NCBI RefSeq assembly: GCF_000427405.1
Contig: NZ_KE386491.1
Coordinates: forward strand, 5,050,947 to 5,114,946
Source: Flectobacillus major DSM 103
Lineage (GTDB): Bacteria; Bacteroidota; Bacteroidia; Cytophagales; Spirosomataceae
Direction: 5' to 3'
DNA length: 64,000 nt
Positions within the stretch are counted from its first letter, which is position 1, and each line of letters begins with the position of its first letter. Below, piece after piece: positions 17,646 to 27,906 of the stretch. The position numbers and the translations under genes were made by a program. Below the pieces are notes generated by a model. The model saw only the letters and a program-made list of their open reading frames with translations, was not told where the DNA came from and did no database searches.

Positions 17646-18302
17646 ATGAAGTTTTTTATTGACACAGCCAATCTCAAAGAAATCCAAGAAGCTCAAGATT
17701 TGGGCGTTTTAGATGGCGTAACTACAAACCCTTCGTTAATGGCAAAAGAAGGCATCAGTGGTAAAAACAATGTATTGAAGCATTACAAAGCAATTTGCGA
17801 AATTGTAGAAGGCGATGTTTCTGCAGAAGTAATTGCAACTGACTTTGAAGGAATGATTCGTGAAGGGGAAGAATTAGCTGAGCTTGATGACAAAATTGTG
17901 GTGAAAATCCCGATGATTAAAGATGGCGTAAAGGCTCTTCGTTATTTCTCTGAAAAAGGTATCAAAACCAACTGTACGTTGATTTTTTCGGCAGGTCAGG
18001 CTTTGTTGGCAGCTAAGGCAGGAGCATCGTATGTATCGCCTTTTATTGGTCGTTTAGATGATATTTCATTTGATGGAATCGACCTAATCGAGCAAATTCG
18101 TACAATTTATGACAACTACGGTTTCGATACAGAAATCCTTGCGGCTTCGGTTCGTCACCCTATTCATATTATCAAGTGTGCCGAAATCGGTGCTGATGTA
18201 ATGACGGGCCCATTGTCGGCAATCACAGCATTGTTGAAACACCCATTAACAGACAGTGGACTAGAGAAGTTTTTGGCTGACCATGCTAAAGCTAATTCAT
18301 AA
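17646..18302 (+). CDS. Transaldolase-like / fructose-6-phosphate aldolase
   Basis: A 218-residue class I aldolase of the small transaldolase family (TalC/FSA). The start [13 protein letters not shown] is conserved, with DGVTTNPSL for substrate phosphate/hydroxyl contacts, the Schiff-base lysine in VVKIPM (Lys87) and [14 protein letters not shown]. Members act either as transaldolase in the non-oxidative pentose phosphate pathway or as fructose-6-phosphate aldolase, and sequence alone does not decide. The ATG at 17646 is used; an upstream in-frame start at 17610 has no family support. A clear terminator follows. Confidence 0.9.
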   Translation: MKFFIDTANLKEIQEAQDLGVLDGVTTNPSLMAKEGISGKNNVLKHYKAICEIVEGDVSAEVIATDFEGMIREGEELAELDDKIVVKIPMIKDGVKALRYFSEKGIKTNCTLIFSAGQALLAAKAGASYVSPFIGRLDDISFDGIDLIEQIRTIYDNYGFDTEILAASVRHPIHIIKCAEIGADVMTGPLSAITALLKHPLTDSGLEKFLADHAKANS

Positions 18303-18330
18303 TAGCTAGCATATTCGTAATATTGATAGG

Positions 18331-18355
18331 TAGGGCAGGAGGTTTTCCTGCCCTA
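18331..18355 (+). terminator. Terminator after the transaldolase gene
   Basis: TAGGGCAGGA (18331-18340) pairs with TCCTGCCCTA (18346-18355), 5-base loop, followed by TTTGTTTTTTAT. Confidence 0.85.
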
Positions 18356-18440
18356 TTTGTTTTTTATAGCCCTTGTACTTTGTGTACAATGAGCCTTTTT
18401 GTATATTTGAGCCAAAACCTGTAACGCAAATTATCTTAGA

Positions 18441-19124
18441 ATGTTCAACGCTGAGCCCGTAGTATCCTTACAAGAAGCCTTCATTTTCCAAAATGAGCGG
18501 ATTGTTTTGAATGACGTTAACTTTACCATTAACAAAGGTGAGTTCGTTTTCCTGATTGGTCGTACAGGAAGTGGTAAAAGTTCCTTGCTGAAAACATTGT
18601 ATGCCGACCTCTGGCTACAACAGGGTACGGCAAAGGTAGCTGGGTATCATATTGAAAAAATGAAGCTCTCAGAACGCCCATTCCTGAGGCGGAAGATTGG
18701 GGTGGTTTTTCAAGATTTTCAGCTATTTATGGACAGAAATGTTAACGAAAATTTGATGTGGGTACTCGAAGCTACAGGCTGGACAGACCGTGCCAAAATG
18801 AAAACTCGTATTGCTGAGGTATTGATGTTGGTAGGATTGGCTTCGTCGATTGATAAAATGCCACACCAATTATCGGGTGGCGAGCAGCAGCGGGTTGTGA
18901 TTGCTAGGGCTTTGCTCAATGAACCCCAAATCTTGTTTGCCGATGAACCTACAGGCAACCTCGACCCCGAAGTGTCGGCTCAAATCCTCAAATTGTTTTT
19001 GGATATTAACAAAGCTGGAACGGCTATTTTGATGGCTACTCACGATTTTGATATGATTCGCCAGTTTCCTGCTCGTATCCTGAAATGTGAAAATGGATAT
19101 GTTACCGAACAAAAATCGTCATAA
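18441..19124 (+). CDS. ftsE: Cell-division ABC transporter ATP-binding protein FtsE
   Basis: A 227-residue ABC ATPase. Walker A is GRTGSGKSS, the Q-loop is GVVFQDFQL, the signature LSGGEQQR, Walker B ILFADEP, followed by TGNLDPE and a switch His in MATHDF. The overall pattern, including the short linker LSERPFLRRKIG, matches FtsE, which with FtsX couples divisome signals to periplasmic cell-wall hydrolases. No ftsX is adjacent here, which is common in Bacteroidota where the genes are often apart. A related lipoprotein-release ATPase (LolD) is the main alternative. Confidence 0.85.
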   Translation: MFNAEPVVSLQEAFIFQNERIVLNDVNFTINKGEFVFLIGRTGSGKSSLLKTLYADLWLQQGTAKVAGYHIEKMKLSERPFLRRKIGVVFQDFQLFMDRNVNENLMWVLEATGWTDRAKMKTRIAEVLMLVGLASSIDKMPHQLSGGEQQRVVIARALLNEPQILFADEPTGNLDPEVSAQILKLFLDINKAGTAILMATHDFDMIRQFPARILKCENGYVTEQKSS

Positions 19125-19169
19125 ATATGATTTTATCAGAAACAGGAGGCTTCTCTAATATTTAGAACA

Positions 19170-19207
19170 AACAAGGCGGTCGAAATTAGTTGTTCGACCG
19201 CCTTGTT
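19170..19207. terminator. Perfect 15-bp hairpin after ftsE
   Basis: AACAAGGCGGTCGAA (19170-19184) and TTCGACCGCCTTGTT (19193-19207) pair perfectly around an 8-base loop ATTAGTTG. A closely similar hairpin with nearly the same loop occurs at 22564-22609. Confidence 0.8.
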
Positions 19208-19405
19208 TGATTAATAGGCAATAAATGATTTGTGTGCTTTATATTAAATATCAGAATAACACATCTTTAGCTGCAAAGTATATTCAAAAATAATCATCAT
19301 TCTCTAAGCTTGGGATAACTCATGTTTTTGTTATTTGTTTTGCAAATGTCTGGTAATCAAAAGGTATTTTGATTTAAAGCCTATTTTATAGGCCATGCAG
19401 TTTTT

Positions 19406-20971
19406 CTATTTTGCCGTTAAATACACAAATGGAATGATACATTCCTCCAATGAAACACCTCCGTGCTGGAAGGTATTTCTGTAATGGCCTACATAATGGT
19501 TGTAGTTGTTGGGATAAGCAAAGAAATAATCTTCCATCGTAAATACGTATGTAGTCGATACATTGATTTTGGGTAGAAAGAAACGCTCAGGTTTACGACA
19601 AATCAATACGTGGTCGTCGGAATCCCAATTGAGGTTTTTACCTTGTTTGTATCTTAAATTGGTATTTACCGAACGGTCGCCAACAATTTTTACAGGATTT
19701 TGTACCCGAATCATACCGTGGTCGGTTGTAATAATCAAACGGCCTTTTTTTTCAGAAATCTTCTTGACTAAATCAAATAAAGGCGAGTGAGTAAACCAGC
19801 TTGCCGTAATACTGCGGTAGCCAGATTCGTCAGGGGCTAGTTCCTTAATCATGGCCATATCGGTACGGGCATGAGAAAGCATATCTACAAAGTTGTAAAC
19901 AATAACATTAAGCTGATTTTGTAAAAGCTTGTTGAAATTATCTACTAAAGATTTCCCTTGGTTGTTATGAATAATCTTATTGTAAGAAACCTTGAAACTT
20001 AGGCGACTTTTACGGATTTGTTCCTGTAAAAAGTATTCTTCATTTTGGTTAAATCCTTCTTCATCTTCACTATCGCCAATATCCTGAACCCAATGTTTAG
20101 GGTATTGCTTTTCGATTTCGGAAGGCATCATCCCTGCAAAAATAGCATTACGAGCATAAGCCGTGGTGGTTGGCAAAATAGAATAATACGACGATTCTTC
20201 TTCAACCGTAAAGTAGTCTTGGATAAGTCCTTCCAAAATTTTCCACTGGTCATAACGGAGGTTGTCAATCAATAAGAAGAAAAGAGGCGAACTTTCGTTT
20301 ACCAAAGGGAATACCTTTTTACGCATTAATTGGTGTGACATCAGTGGTTTGTCGGCACGAGGGTCGTTGAGCCAATCTTCGTAGTTTTCTTCAATGAATC
20401 TCGAAAAGTTAGAATTTGCTTCTGATTTTTGCATATTCAACACTTCGGCCATCGACTTATTTTCGGTACGGTCAATTTCTAATTCCCAGAAAAGAAGTTT
20501 TTTATAAATTTCAGCCCATTCTTCATGATTAATACGGTCTTGGTACTGCATGGCTAGCTGACGAAACTCTTGCTGATAAGAGATATTGGTTTTCTCTTCT
20601 TCAAGGCGTTTTTTATCTAGTATTTTTTTGACTGAAAGCAGTATCTGGTTGGGATTCAGTGGTTTGATAAGGTAATCGGCAATTTTAGAGCCAATAGCCT
20701 CTTCCATGATATGTTCTTCTTCCGACTTCGTAATCATAATTACGGGAAGATTCGGTTTCATTTGTTTAATCTGAGGTAATACTTCTAAACCCGTCATGCC
20801 AGGCATATTTTCATCTAAAAATACTACATCAAATTTGCCTTTTTCAACTTCTTCAAGGGCATCAGCCCCTGAATTAACGGGTGTAACATCATAGCCCTTT
20901 GCTTCTAAAAACATGATGTAGGGCTTTAATAAGTCTATTTCATCATCGGCCCAAAGTATTTGGTATTGCAT
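19406..20971 (-). CDS. porX: PorX: response regulator fused to PglZ phosphatase-like domain
   Basis: A 521-residue protein. Residues 1-120 are a CheY-like receiver with the acidic pair in WADDE (9-11), phospho-acceptor Asp53 in FLDENMPG, Thr81 and Lys103. The C-terminal part (about 200-520) is a PglZ/alkaline-phosphatase-superfamily domain with a candidate catalytic Thr in LPTTTAYARN and metal ligands in TTDHGMIRV. This architecture is PorX, which in Porphyromonas works with PorY and the sigma factor SigP in control of the type IX secretion system and has phosphodiesterase activity on oligonucleotides. It is a single-gene unit; the cognate kinase is not adjacent. The sorting-domain protein at 957 is a likely client of the same system. 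Confidence 0.92.
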   Translation of the reverse strand: MQYQILWADDEIDLLKPYIMFLEAKGYDVTPVNSGADALEEVEKGKFDVVFLDENMPGMTGLEVLPQIKQMKPNLPVIMITKSEEEHIMEEAIGSKIADYLIKPLNPNQILLSVKKILDKKRLEEEKTNISYQQEFRQLAMQYQDRINHEEWAEIYKKLLFWELEIDRTENKSMAEVLNMQKSEANSNFSRFIEENYEDWLNDPRADKPLMSHQLMRKKVFPLVNESSPLFFLLIDNLRYDQWKILEGLIQDYFTVEEESSYYSILPTTTAYARNAIFAGMMPSEIEKQYPKHWVQDIGDSEDEEGFNQNEEYFLQEQIRKSRLSFKVSYNKIIHNNQGKSLVDNFNKLLQNQLNVIVYNFVDMLSHARTDMAMIKELAPDESGYRSITASWFTHSPLFDLVKKISEKKGRLIITTDHGMIRVQNPVKIVGDRSVNTNLRYKQGKNLNWDSDDHVLICRKPERFFLPKINVSTTYVFTMEDYFFAYPNNYNHYVGHYRNTFQHGGVSLEECIIPFVYLTAK

Positions 20972-21081
20972 ATTCTTGTGTTTCTATAGTTTCGTATAAA
21001 GATAGTAACGGCAAGTAAAAGAATTTTGTTGCAAGGCCATAAATGTTGAGGGCATAATTAACTTTTTTTAACGTAATTCTA

Positions 21082-21130
21082 ATATCTGTATGCAGAATTG
21101 CTTCATTATGACAACTTTACATACAGATAT
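21082..21130. terminator. Long-loop hairpin between the MBL hydrolase and porX
   Basis: ATATCTGTATG (21082-21092) pairs with CATACAGATAT (21120-21130) over a 27-base loop. It lies just after the hydrolase stop on the minus strand and about 110 bp upstream of porX, so it may be a terminator or a porX regulatory site. Confidence 0.4.
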
Positions 21131-21153
21131 ATCCCCAAAGTTAGTAGTTGTAC

Positions 21154-22275
21154 TTATTTACTTTTGAGGGTATCCCACCATCGGTTGTTGGGCAAAGGCT
21201 GATTTAATACCACTTTTTGGCCGATTTGTGGGGTTGTATAAATAATGCCAAGCTTTTGAGCGGCCGTAGTAACACGGTCGATAGGTTCGTACCAAGGGTG
21301 TAATGCCAACGAAAACTTGCTCCAATGCACAGGCATCAACACTTTGGCGTTGAGTTCTTGGGCTGCCAAAGCTACCTCTTCGGGCATCATGTGTATGTAT
21401 TTCCAAAAATAATTATATTGACCACATTCCAACAAAACGAAGTCAAAACTGCCAAATTTAGCTCCTATTTCTTTAAAATGGCTATCATAGCCCGAGTCGC
21501 CTCCTATGTAAATTTGTTCGCTGGCTGTTTTTAGTACAAAAGACGACCAAAATGCTTGATTGCGTTTAAATCCTCTTCCCGAAAAATGTCGGGCTGGTGT
21601 TGCTGTAATCGAAATACTGTCTAGTAGAGTTGTTTGCTCCCACCATTCTAGTTCTGTGATTTGATTGGCAGCGTATCCCCAATATTCTAAGTGCTCGCCA
21701 ACGCCCAGCGACGTAACTACTTTATGAACCTTTGGCAATAGCTTTTTGATAGTGGGGTAGTCTAAATGGTCATAATGATCGTGGGTAATAATAAGAATAT
21801 CAATATTGGGTAAATCGTCTACTGAATACTGATTTGAGCCTTCATAGTTTTTGCCAAAAAACGAAACTGGAGAAGCATTACCACTAAATACAGGGTCTAC
21901 TAAAATATTTTTACCAGCAGTATGTAATAAGTATGATGAATGCCCAAACCAAACAATACTCGTAGAGTCGTTGGGAAGTGATTTGAGGTCGGTTTTAACG
22001 AATGGAATAGCTTGATTGGGTTCTTTATCGACTACCTTAGGGAAATACGCCTTTATTAAGTCCCAGTAAGTAATACCTTCGGCCAAATCAGGTGTAAATG
22101 ATTGGTTGTGAAAAGCACCGTTTTGGTAATGCGACGACTTTTGGATACGTTCTAGTCGCTTGCCAGTTGGGAGTTTTCCAAATTGGGCTTGTTGCATAAA
22201 CAGATAAACCCCTAGTGCCAAAACTAGGATAATACTAACTAAATAAATCATAACAAGTTTGATTTTATGTATCAT
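21154..22275 (-). CDS. Membrane-anchored metallo-beta-lactamase-fold hydrolase
   Basis: A 373-residue protein with an N-terminal hydrophobic helix (about residues 5-27) acting as anchor or uncleaved signal, then an MBL-fold domain. Zinc-binding motif THDHYDHLD (164-172) and a later IGGDSGYDSHF, ending in PVHWSKFSLA, resemble the UlaG/NAPE-PLD-like branch. Members hydrolyse phosphodiester or lactone bonds; an NAPE-phospholipase-D-like activity is a guess only. The N-in orientation would place the catalytic domain in the periplasm. Confidence 0.82.
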   Translation of the reverse strand: MIHKIKLVMIYLVSIILVLALGVYLFMQQAQFGKLPTGKRLERIQKSSHYQNGAFHNQSFTPDLAEGITYWDLIKAYFPKVVDKEPNQAIPFVKTDLKSLPNDSTSIVWFGHSSYLLHTAGKNILVDPVFSGNASPVSFFGKNYEGSNQYSVDDLPNIDILIITHDHYDHLDYPTIKKLLPKVHKVVTSLGVGEHLEYWGYAANQITELEWWEQTTLLDSISITATPARHFSGRGFKRNQAFWSSFVLKTASEQIYIGGDSGYDSHFKEIGAKFGSFDFVLLECGQYNYFWKYIHMMPEEVALAAQELNAKVLMPVHWSKFSLALHPWYEPIDRVTTAAQKLGIIYTTPQIGQKVVLNQPLPNNRWWDTLKSK

Positions 22276-22563
22276 GTAAAAGAAAAATAGTTGAAGATAG
22301 AATCACTAATATATCTGGGTATTCTGTCGATTTTGGTACTATATTTTGATTGACAAAAATCAACTTTAATCAGTTCCTATAAAATGAAAATATTTTCATT
22401 TTAGCGATAGGTGGTTGGTATTATGGATGAACGGATAAAAATAAACATAATTCATCCCGAATTTTATGAATGGTGATTTAGTAAATGAGTGATTATTTTT
22501 GAATATGCTTTTCTCCAGTAAAGACGCAATGCATTGCGGCTAAATATGTGCAATGATATTTAA

Positions 22564-22609
22564 CATGCAAAAGGCGTTCGAAATTAGTTTTTCGAACGCC
22601 TTTTGCATG
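22564..22609. repeat. Perfect 19-bp hairpin, twin of the one at 19170
   Basis: Arms 22564-22582 and 22591-22609 are perfectly complementary, with the loop ATTAGTTT. The core GGCG-TCGAA-ATTAGTT-TCGA-CGCC is shared with the hairpin at 19170-19207, so this is a dispersed hairpin element that may also act as a terminator in the 520-bp gap between metH and the MBL hydrolase. Confidence 0.7.
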
Positions 22610-22675
22610 AATAGCCCCTACTTTTCTAGCATTTGAGCAACTGATAAGTCTCTTCAATGTTCACTTGACGACCTT

Positions 22676-22744
22676 ATGAATCCCAACAAATACAAATAGG
22701 TGGTTTCTTTTAATATTACCCAAAATTCGGGATAACTTATGTTT
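22676..22744. repeat. Dispersed 69-bp repeat, copy A
   Basis: This stretch is the same length as and about 59/69 identical by eye to 44282-44350. Shared parts include AATCCCAAC, ATAGG, GGTTTCTTTTAATATTACC and AAAATTCG. It lies just beyond the 3' end of metH. A further 16-base match to its end occurs at 19312-19327. Confidence 0.7.
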
Positions 22745-22797
22745 AAAAATGTACTAAAAGGCCAATACGTGTATGTATCTGCTATTAGCTTTTTATT

Positions 22798-25700
22798 TTA
22801 TGCGTCGTAATTGAGGGCAGGAGCGAGCCATCTTTCGGCATCTTCCAACGACATCCCTTTTCTTTGAGCATAATCAACAACTTGGTCTTTGGCAATTTTG
22901 CCCAAGCCAAAGTATTTAGCCTGTGGATGAGAAAAATACCATCCCGACACCGAACTTGCAGGGTACATAGCAAAACTTTCGGTAAGCTCTATACCAATTC
23001 TTTCGGCTTGTAATAAATCGAACAAAGCTCGTTTTTCGGTATGGTCGGGGCAAGCTGGATACCCTGGAGCAGGACGAATACCTTGATATTCTTCCGAAAT
23101 CAACTGCTCGTTGGTTAGGGTTTCGTCGTTGGCATATCCCCAATATTCCTTTCTAACTTTTTCGTGCATAAGTTCGGCAAATGCCTCGGCCAAACGGTCG
23201 GCAATAGCCTTGAGCATGATAGAGTTATAATCGTCGTGGTCTTTTTCGTATTCTTCCAGTAGTGTTTCGATTCCCAAACCTGCAGTTACGGCAAAAGCTC
23301 CAATATAATCTTCTTTACCACTAGCCTCTGGAGCAATAAAGTCGGAAAGACAGATATTGGGCAAATTAGAAGCCTTTTGTCCTTGCTGACGCAAATGGTG
23401 TAATACCGTTGGCTTATGATTAATATTGACTAACTCGCCGTTGTCGGCTACGGCAGTATTACCTATTACTCTATAACCTTTTCCTTTCAAAGCACCTTGC
23501 CCTGCGGCATTGTATTCATATTCTTCAAAATTGTGAAGAATAATATCATCTTCCTGAGAATTGGCAGGGTAAAAGCCTATTACAGCACGAGCTTTCAAGC
23601 TTTTTTCGTTGATAACCTTGGTAAGCATAGCTTGTGCGTCGTTGAATAGCTTACGAGCTTCAGCACCAACTACCTCGTTATCAAATATTTTAGGATATTT
23701 CCCTGAAAGTTGCCAAGTAGAAAAGAACGGAGTCCAGTCGATATACTTGGCAATTTCGGCAATATCATAATCTTCAAATACTTTAGTGCCTAAGAATTTA
23801 GGCTTTGTAGCATGAAAATCGGCCCAGTCGATTTTACTTTTATTGTCACGAGCTTTTTCGATTGGCACATAGTTTTTATCTCTTTGTCGGCCAGCATGTT
23901 CTACTCGTAAGCGAGCATATTCAGTTTTTATTTCTTGAAAAACCTCTTCATGTGTTTGGTCATTTTGCATCAAGCGACCCGCCACAGGTACAGAGCGAGA
24001 GGCATCGAGTACGTGAATTACAGGCCCTTTATAGTGCGGGTCAATTTTTACGGCCGTATGAATCCGTGAAGTAGTGGCTCCACCAATGAGCAAAGGCACA
24101 GAAAAGCCTTGTCGTTCCATTTCTTTGGCAACACCCACCATTTCGTCGAGCGAAGGCGTAATCAATCCCGAAAGGCCAATAATATCAACATTATGTTCTT
24201 TGGCAGCTGCCAAAATTTTATCAGTTGGTACCATTACCCCAAGGTCGATAATTTCGTAGTTATTACAACCCAAAACAACCCCTACAATATTTTTACCAAT
24301 ATCATGAACGTCCCCTTTTACTGTAGCTAACAAAATTTTACCTGCACTAGAGCTTTCACCACCTTCTTTTTCGGCTTCAATATAAGGTAATAAATAAGCA
24401 ACGGCTTTTTTCATGACACGAGCAGATTTTACTACCTGTGGCAAGAACATTTTACCTTCGCCAAACAAATCACCAACTACATTCATACCGTCCATAAGTG
24501 GGCCTTCGATAACATGAAGGGGTTTGGCCGCTTGTTGACGAGCCTCCTCAACATCTTGGTCGATAAATTCAGTAAGTCCTTTAATAAGAGCATGTTCCAG
24601 ACGCTTATTCACGGGGAGTTCTCGCCAAGCATTATCAATAACTTGTTCTTTACCTTTAGATTTTACGGTTTCGGCAAAAGTTACCAAACGCTCAGTAGCA
24701 TCTGGGCGACGATTGAGCAATACATCTTCGCAAAGCTCTAGCATGTCTTTTGGAATATCGTCATAAACGCCCAATTGGCTAGCATTTACGATACCCATAT
24801 CCATACCAGCTTTGATAGCATAGTACAAAAATACCGTGTGCATGGCCTCACGAACAGGTTCGTTGCCACGGAAAGAGAACGAAATATTAGATACCCCACC
24901 CGATACCTTGGCATACGGCAGGTTTTCTTTAATCCAACGAGTTGCATTAATAAAATCAACGGCATAATTATTATGCTCTTCAATTCCTGTGGCAACTGTT
25001 AAGATATTGGGGTCAAAAATGATGTCTTGTGGAGGGAAGTTAACTTCATTGACCAAAATATTGTAAGCACGCTGGCAAATTTCGATTCTTCTTTCATACG
25101 AATCGGCCTGTCCTTGTTCGTCAAATGCCATTACTACGGCTGCTGCACCGTAGCGTTTTACTTTCTCGGCCGATTCTTTAAATTTGGCTTCACCCTCTTT
25201 CAAAGAAATAGAGTTAACAATAGATTTACCCTGAACACACTTGAGTCCTGCTTCGATAACCTCCCATTTGGACGAGTCGATCATGATAGGCAAACGGGCA
25301 ATATCAGGCTCGGCCATCAGTAGGTTCAAGAAGGTTGTCATAGCCTGAACGCCATCAATCATACCTTCGTCCATATTTACATCTATTACTTGAGCCCCTC
25401 CGTCTACTTGTTCACGGGCTACAGCAATGGCTGCGTCATAATCGCCTTCACGTACCAAGCGGGCAAATTTCTTTGAGCCTGTTACGTTACAGCGTTCACC
25501 TACGTTGACAAAGTTGGTTTCTTTGGTAATTTTAAGAGGCTCTAATCCCGAAAGTTTTTGAATAGGCTCAAGGGTAGGAATAACCCTAGGCTTGTATTTA
25601 GCGGCCACTTCGGCAATAGCCTTGATATGGGCAGGAGTGGTACCACAACACCCACCAATAATATTCATAAAACCATTGGTAAGAAAATCCTCGACAATAA

Positions 25701-26574
25701 CGGCCATTTCTTCGGGCGACTGGTCATATTCTCCCATTTCGTTTGGCAAACCAGCATTGGGGTGAGCCGACACAAGGAATGGAGCCTCTTGAGCCAAGGT
25801 TTGTACATAAGGACGCATCAAATCGGCACCCAAAGCACAGTTTAGGCCAATTGACAACAATGGCATGTGCGACATTGATGTTAGGAATGCCTCGGTGGTT
25901 TGTCCAGAAAGCGTACGGCCCGAAGCATCGGTAATTGTACCCGACACCATCACAGGTAGATATTCTTTTTCAGGATGATTTTTGAAAAACAAATCAATAG
26001 CAAATAAGGCTGCTTTGGCATTGAGGGTATCAAAAATAGTTTCTACCAAAAGAGCATCTGCTCCGCCATCAACCAATCCTCTGATTTGTTCGGTATAAGC
26101 TTCTACCAGTTCGTCGAAAGTTACAGCACGATACCCAGGATCGTTTACGTCGGGCGAAAGTGATAGTGTTCTGTTGGTAGGGCCAATAGAACCCGTTACA
26201 TAACGAGGTTTATCTGGATTTTTAGCGGTAAATTCGTCGGCAACTTCCCGAGCAATTTTGGCCGAATAATAATTCAAATCATAAACATATTCTTCCATGT
26301 GATAATCGGCCATAGCAATAGACGTTGCCGAGAAGGTATTCGTTTCGGCAATGTCGGCTCCAGCTTCAAAATACTTGGCATGGATTTCTTTAATTACATC
26401 GGGACGAGTCAACGATAGCATATCATTGTTTCCCTTTACTTCATAAGGAAAATCTTTGAACTGTTCGCCACGGTAATCTGCATCAGTCAGTTTATATTGC
26501 TGTATCAAAGAACCCATTGCACCATCTAGTACAAGGATTCTGCTCTTCAAAATTTCACGGATGTTTGGACGCAT
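22798..26574 (-). CDS. metH: Cobalamin-dependent methionine synthase
   Basis: A 1258-residue enzyme that methylates homocysteine using methyl-tetrahydrofolate and B12. All four modules are visible: the homocysteine domain with [11 protein letters not shown] (about 306-316) carrying two zinc cysteines, the pterin-binding domain (about 350-620, [16 protein letters not shown] and [11 protein letters not shown]), the B12 cap and binding domain with DVHDIGKN (about 754-761, the His ligating cobalt) and [12 protein letters not shown], and the SAM-dependent activation domain (about 930-1230, with [15 protein letters not shown]). The length is as in E. coli MetH. It is divergent from an Lrp-type regulator, and metF, which supplies its methyl donor, is at 43011. 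I see no cobalamin riboswitch in the 190-bp leader. Confidence 0.97.
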   Translation of the reverse strand: MRPNIREILKSRILVLDGAMGSLIQQYKLTDADYRGEQFKDFPYEVKGNNDMLSLTRPDVIKEIHAKYFEAGADIAETNTFSATSIAMADYHMEEYVYDLNYYSAKIAREVADEFTAKNPDKPRYVTGSIGPTNRTLSLSPDVNDPGYRAVTFDELVEAYTEQIRGLVDGGADALLVETIFDTLNAKAALFAIDLFFKNHPEKEYLPVMVSGTITDASGRTLSGQTTEAFLTSMSHMPLLSIGLNCALGADLMRPYVQTLAQEAPFLVSAHPNAGLPNEMGEYDQSPEEMAVIVEDFLTNGFMNIIGGCCGTTPAHIKAIAEVAAKYKPRVIPTLEPIQKLSGLEPLKITKETNFVNVGERCNVTGSKKFARLVREGDYDAAIAVAREQVDGGAQVIDVNMDEGMIDGVQAMTTFLNLLMAEPDIARLPIMIDSSKWEVIEAGLKCVQGKSIVNSISLKEGEAKFKESAEKVKRYGAAAVVMAFDEQGQADSYERRIEICQRAYNILVNEVNFPPQDIIFDPNILTVATGIEEHNNYAVDFINATRWIKENLPYAKVSGGVSNISFSFRGNEPVREAMHTVFLYYAIKAGMDMGIVNASQLGVYDDIPKDMLELCEDVLLNRRPDATERLVTFAETVKSKGKEQVIDNAWRELPVNKRLEHALIKGLTEFIDQDVEEARQQAAKPLHVIEGPLMDGMNVVGDLFGEGKMFLPQVVKSARVMKKAVAYLLPYIEAEKEGGESSSAGKILLATVKGDVHDIGKNIVGVVLGCNNYEIIDLGVMVPTDKILAAAKEHNVDIIGLSGLITPSLDEMVGVAKEMERQGFSVPLLIGGATTSRIHTAVKIDPHYKGPVIHVLDASRSVPVAGRLMQNDQTHEEVFQEIKTEYARLRVEHAGRQRDKNYVPIEKARDNKSKIDWADFHATKPKFLGTKVFEDYDIAEIAKYIDWTPFFSTWQLSGKYPKIFDNEVVGAEARKLFNDAQAMLTKVINEKSLKARAVIGFYPANSQEDDIILHNFEEYEYNAAGQGALKGKGYRVIGNTAVADNGELVNINHKPTVLHHLRQQGQKASNLPNICLSDFIAPEASGKEDYIGAFAVTAGLGIETLLEEYEKDHDDYNSIMLKAIADRLAEAFAELMHEKVRKEYWGYANDETLTNEQLISEEYQGIRPAPGYPACPDHTEKRALFDLLQAERIGIELTESFAMYPASSVSGWYFSHPQAKYFGLGKIAKDQVVDYAQRKGMSLEDAERWLAPALNYDA

Positions 26575-26755
26575 CAGTTATTTGGTTATTATGTTTTTCT
26601 TGGTATTACCCTTCAATAAAATACAAAAATACATCCATTTTTCAGGATAGGCATACAAATTTACATCCAAAAGATAATATATATATGCTATGCTTAGTAA
26701 AATAGATGTATTATCTTGAATATACAATAGAATAGATTATTTATCTAATAATTAT

Positions 26756-26763
26756 TACCTTTG
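26756..26763 (+). promoter_or_regulatory. -7 element of the Lrp-type regulator gene
   Basis: TACCTTTG is an exact TANNTTTG match. It overlaps an in-frame TTG at 26761, which argues that translation starts at the ATG at 26791 instead. No TTTG is found at the -33 spacing. Confidence 0.45.
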
Positions 26764-26790
26764 GCTATTAAAACCGAAAAATTAGCTGAT

Positions 26791-27249
26791 ATGAAATTAG
26801 ATACAATTGATAAATCTATTTTACGCAATCTTCAAGAAGACGCTCATTTAACTACCAAAGAACTTTCTAACCGCCTTAATTTGTCGCCAACTCCTGTTTA
26901 TGAGCGAGTAAGAAGGCTTGAAAAAGAAGGAGTTATTAAGGGCTATGTAGCCTTGGTTGACCGTGAGAAAATCGAAAAAGACCTTATGGTTTTTTGTAAT
27001 ATTCGTTTGAAAGAACACGCCCAAGAAGCAGGGGCAAAGTTTGTAAGAGATATTGTAAAATTAGAGGAGGTAATGGAGTGTTATAATATTTCGGGCGAGT
27101 ATGATTTTATGCTCAAAATTGTTGTAAAAGATATGCGTGAATACCAGAGTTTTTTGATGAATAAATTGGCATCGCTAGAAAATATCGGGAGTACCCATAG
27201 TACGTTTGTGATGAGCGAAATTAAATCTAAAACCGCTTTAGAGATTTGA
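26791..27249 (+). CDS. Lrp/AsnC-family transcriptional regulator
   Basis: A 152-residue regulator, a normal length for the family. Residues 3-50 form the helix-turn-helix (LDTIDKSILRNLQEDAHLTT, then LSPTPVYERVRRLEKEGVI), and the C-terminal half is the RAM effector-binding and oligomerisation domain with SGEYDFMLKIV and a terminal STHSTFVMSEIK. Such proteins sense amino acids. It is divergent from metH across about 215 bp, so methionine-related control is possible but not shown. The ATG at 26791 gives the canonical MKLDTIDKSIL beginning. Confidence 0.92.
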   Translation: MKLDTIDKSILRNLQEDAHLTTKELSNRLNLSPTPVYERVRRLEKEGVIKGYVALVDREKIEKDLMVFCNIRLKEHAQEAGAKFVRDIVKLEEVMECYNISGEYDFMLKIVVKDMREYQSFLMNKLASLENIGSTHSTFVMSEIKSKTALEI

Positions 27250-27345
27250 GTGCTATAGGATAGTGCCGCCTTACCCATATCTAGGATTTTTACAGCCTTT
27301 CGTACTGCTCAACTTATCAATGCGAAGTGTTGGGGTGTAAAAGAA

Positions 27346-27390
27346 AGACACAAAGTGAATAAAGCTTTTGGGCCTCTTCACTTTGTGTCT
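27346..27390. terminator. Bidirectional terminator between lrp-type gene and the small secreted protein
   Basis: AGACACAAAGTGAA (27346-27359) pairs perfectly with TTCACTTTGTGTCT (27377-27390) over a 17-base loop between two convergent genes. Confidence 0.7.
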
Positions 27391-27401
27391 ACTAGGGTAT
27401 T

Positions 27402-27863
27402 CTAACGTTTTTTTAGTCGTTTTACCTCTTTTTGTAGTTTCTCGATTTTGTTTTGTTGCTCAATCATATAAAGCGTTAGCTCTTCTATTTTTCTTAACAG
27501 AGTAGCCTGATTTTCGGCAATATCTATCCCATTTTTATTGATTTCATCTGCCGATGGAACATCGGGCAAATGGCTATTTTGTTTGATATAGCTATTTACC
27601 TCTTTGAGTGAACGAAGTTTGTAATCGGGCGAAAATACATAATCAGCCCAGTTATTGCCACTTTTAGCTGCTACTCTTACTTTTTCGCAAAGAATACCAT
27701 CGGCTACATATAGTTTGTATCCTGTTGGGGTATTTAATGCTCCTGGCGACGACCCTACGACAATTCCCGATGGAAAAAATACAGGTGAATTATTTTGAGC
27801 CTGAGATACAGTGTGAATACTCAATATGAAAAGCAATGCTAATAATAAATTTTTCATGATCAT
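27402..27863 (-). CDS. Small secreted protein with S74/tail-fibre-like C terminus
   Basis: A 153-residue secreted protein with a signal peptide (MKNLLLALLFILSIHTVSQA; the start could also be the ATG at 27857). The middle has GYKLYVADGILCEKVRVA, and the C terminus has WADYVFSPDYKLRSLKEVNS, then HLPDVPSADEINKNG and a terminal coiled coil (KIEELTLYMIEQQNKIEKLQ). This pattern is common in Bacteroidota surface proteins and resembles the end of tail-fibre proteins with an intramolecular chaperone domain. It sits 43 bp downstream of the large subtilisin-like protease gene on the same strand, so the two are probably cotranscribed. Function unknown. Confidence 0.75.
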   Translation of the reverse strand: MIMKNLLLALLFILSIHTVSQAQNNSPVFFPSGIVVGSSPGALNTPTGYKLYVADGILCEKVRVAAKSGNNWADYVFSPDYKLRSLKEVNSYIKQNSHLPDVPSADEINKNGIDIAENQATLLRKIEELTLYMIEQQNKIEKLQKEVKRLKKR

Positions 27864-27906
27864 TTGAATAGTTATAGATTGTAAAAAATGTTATGGAAAA
27901 ATATGT

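Noticed and set aside
24775..25323. Several open frames antisense to metH
   Set aside because: Shadows of the long metH frame; no motifs and no independent start signals.
26575..26790. Possible cobalamin or SAM riboswitch upstream of metH
   Set aside because: No B12-box or SAM-type core could be found; the leader is short and AT-rich.
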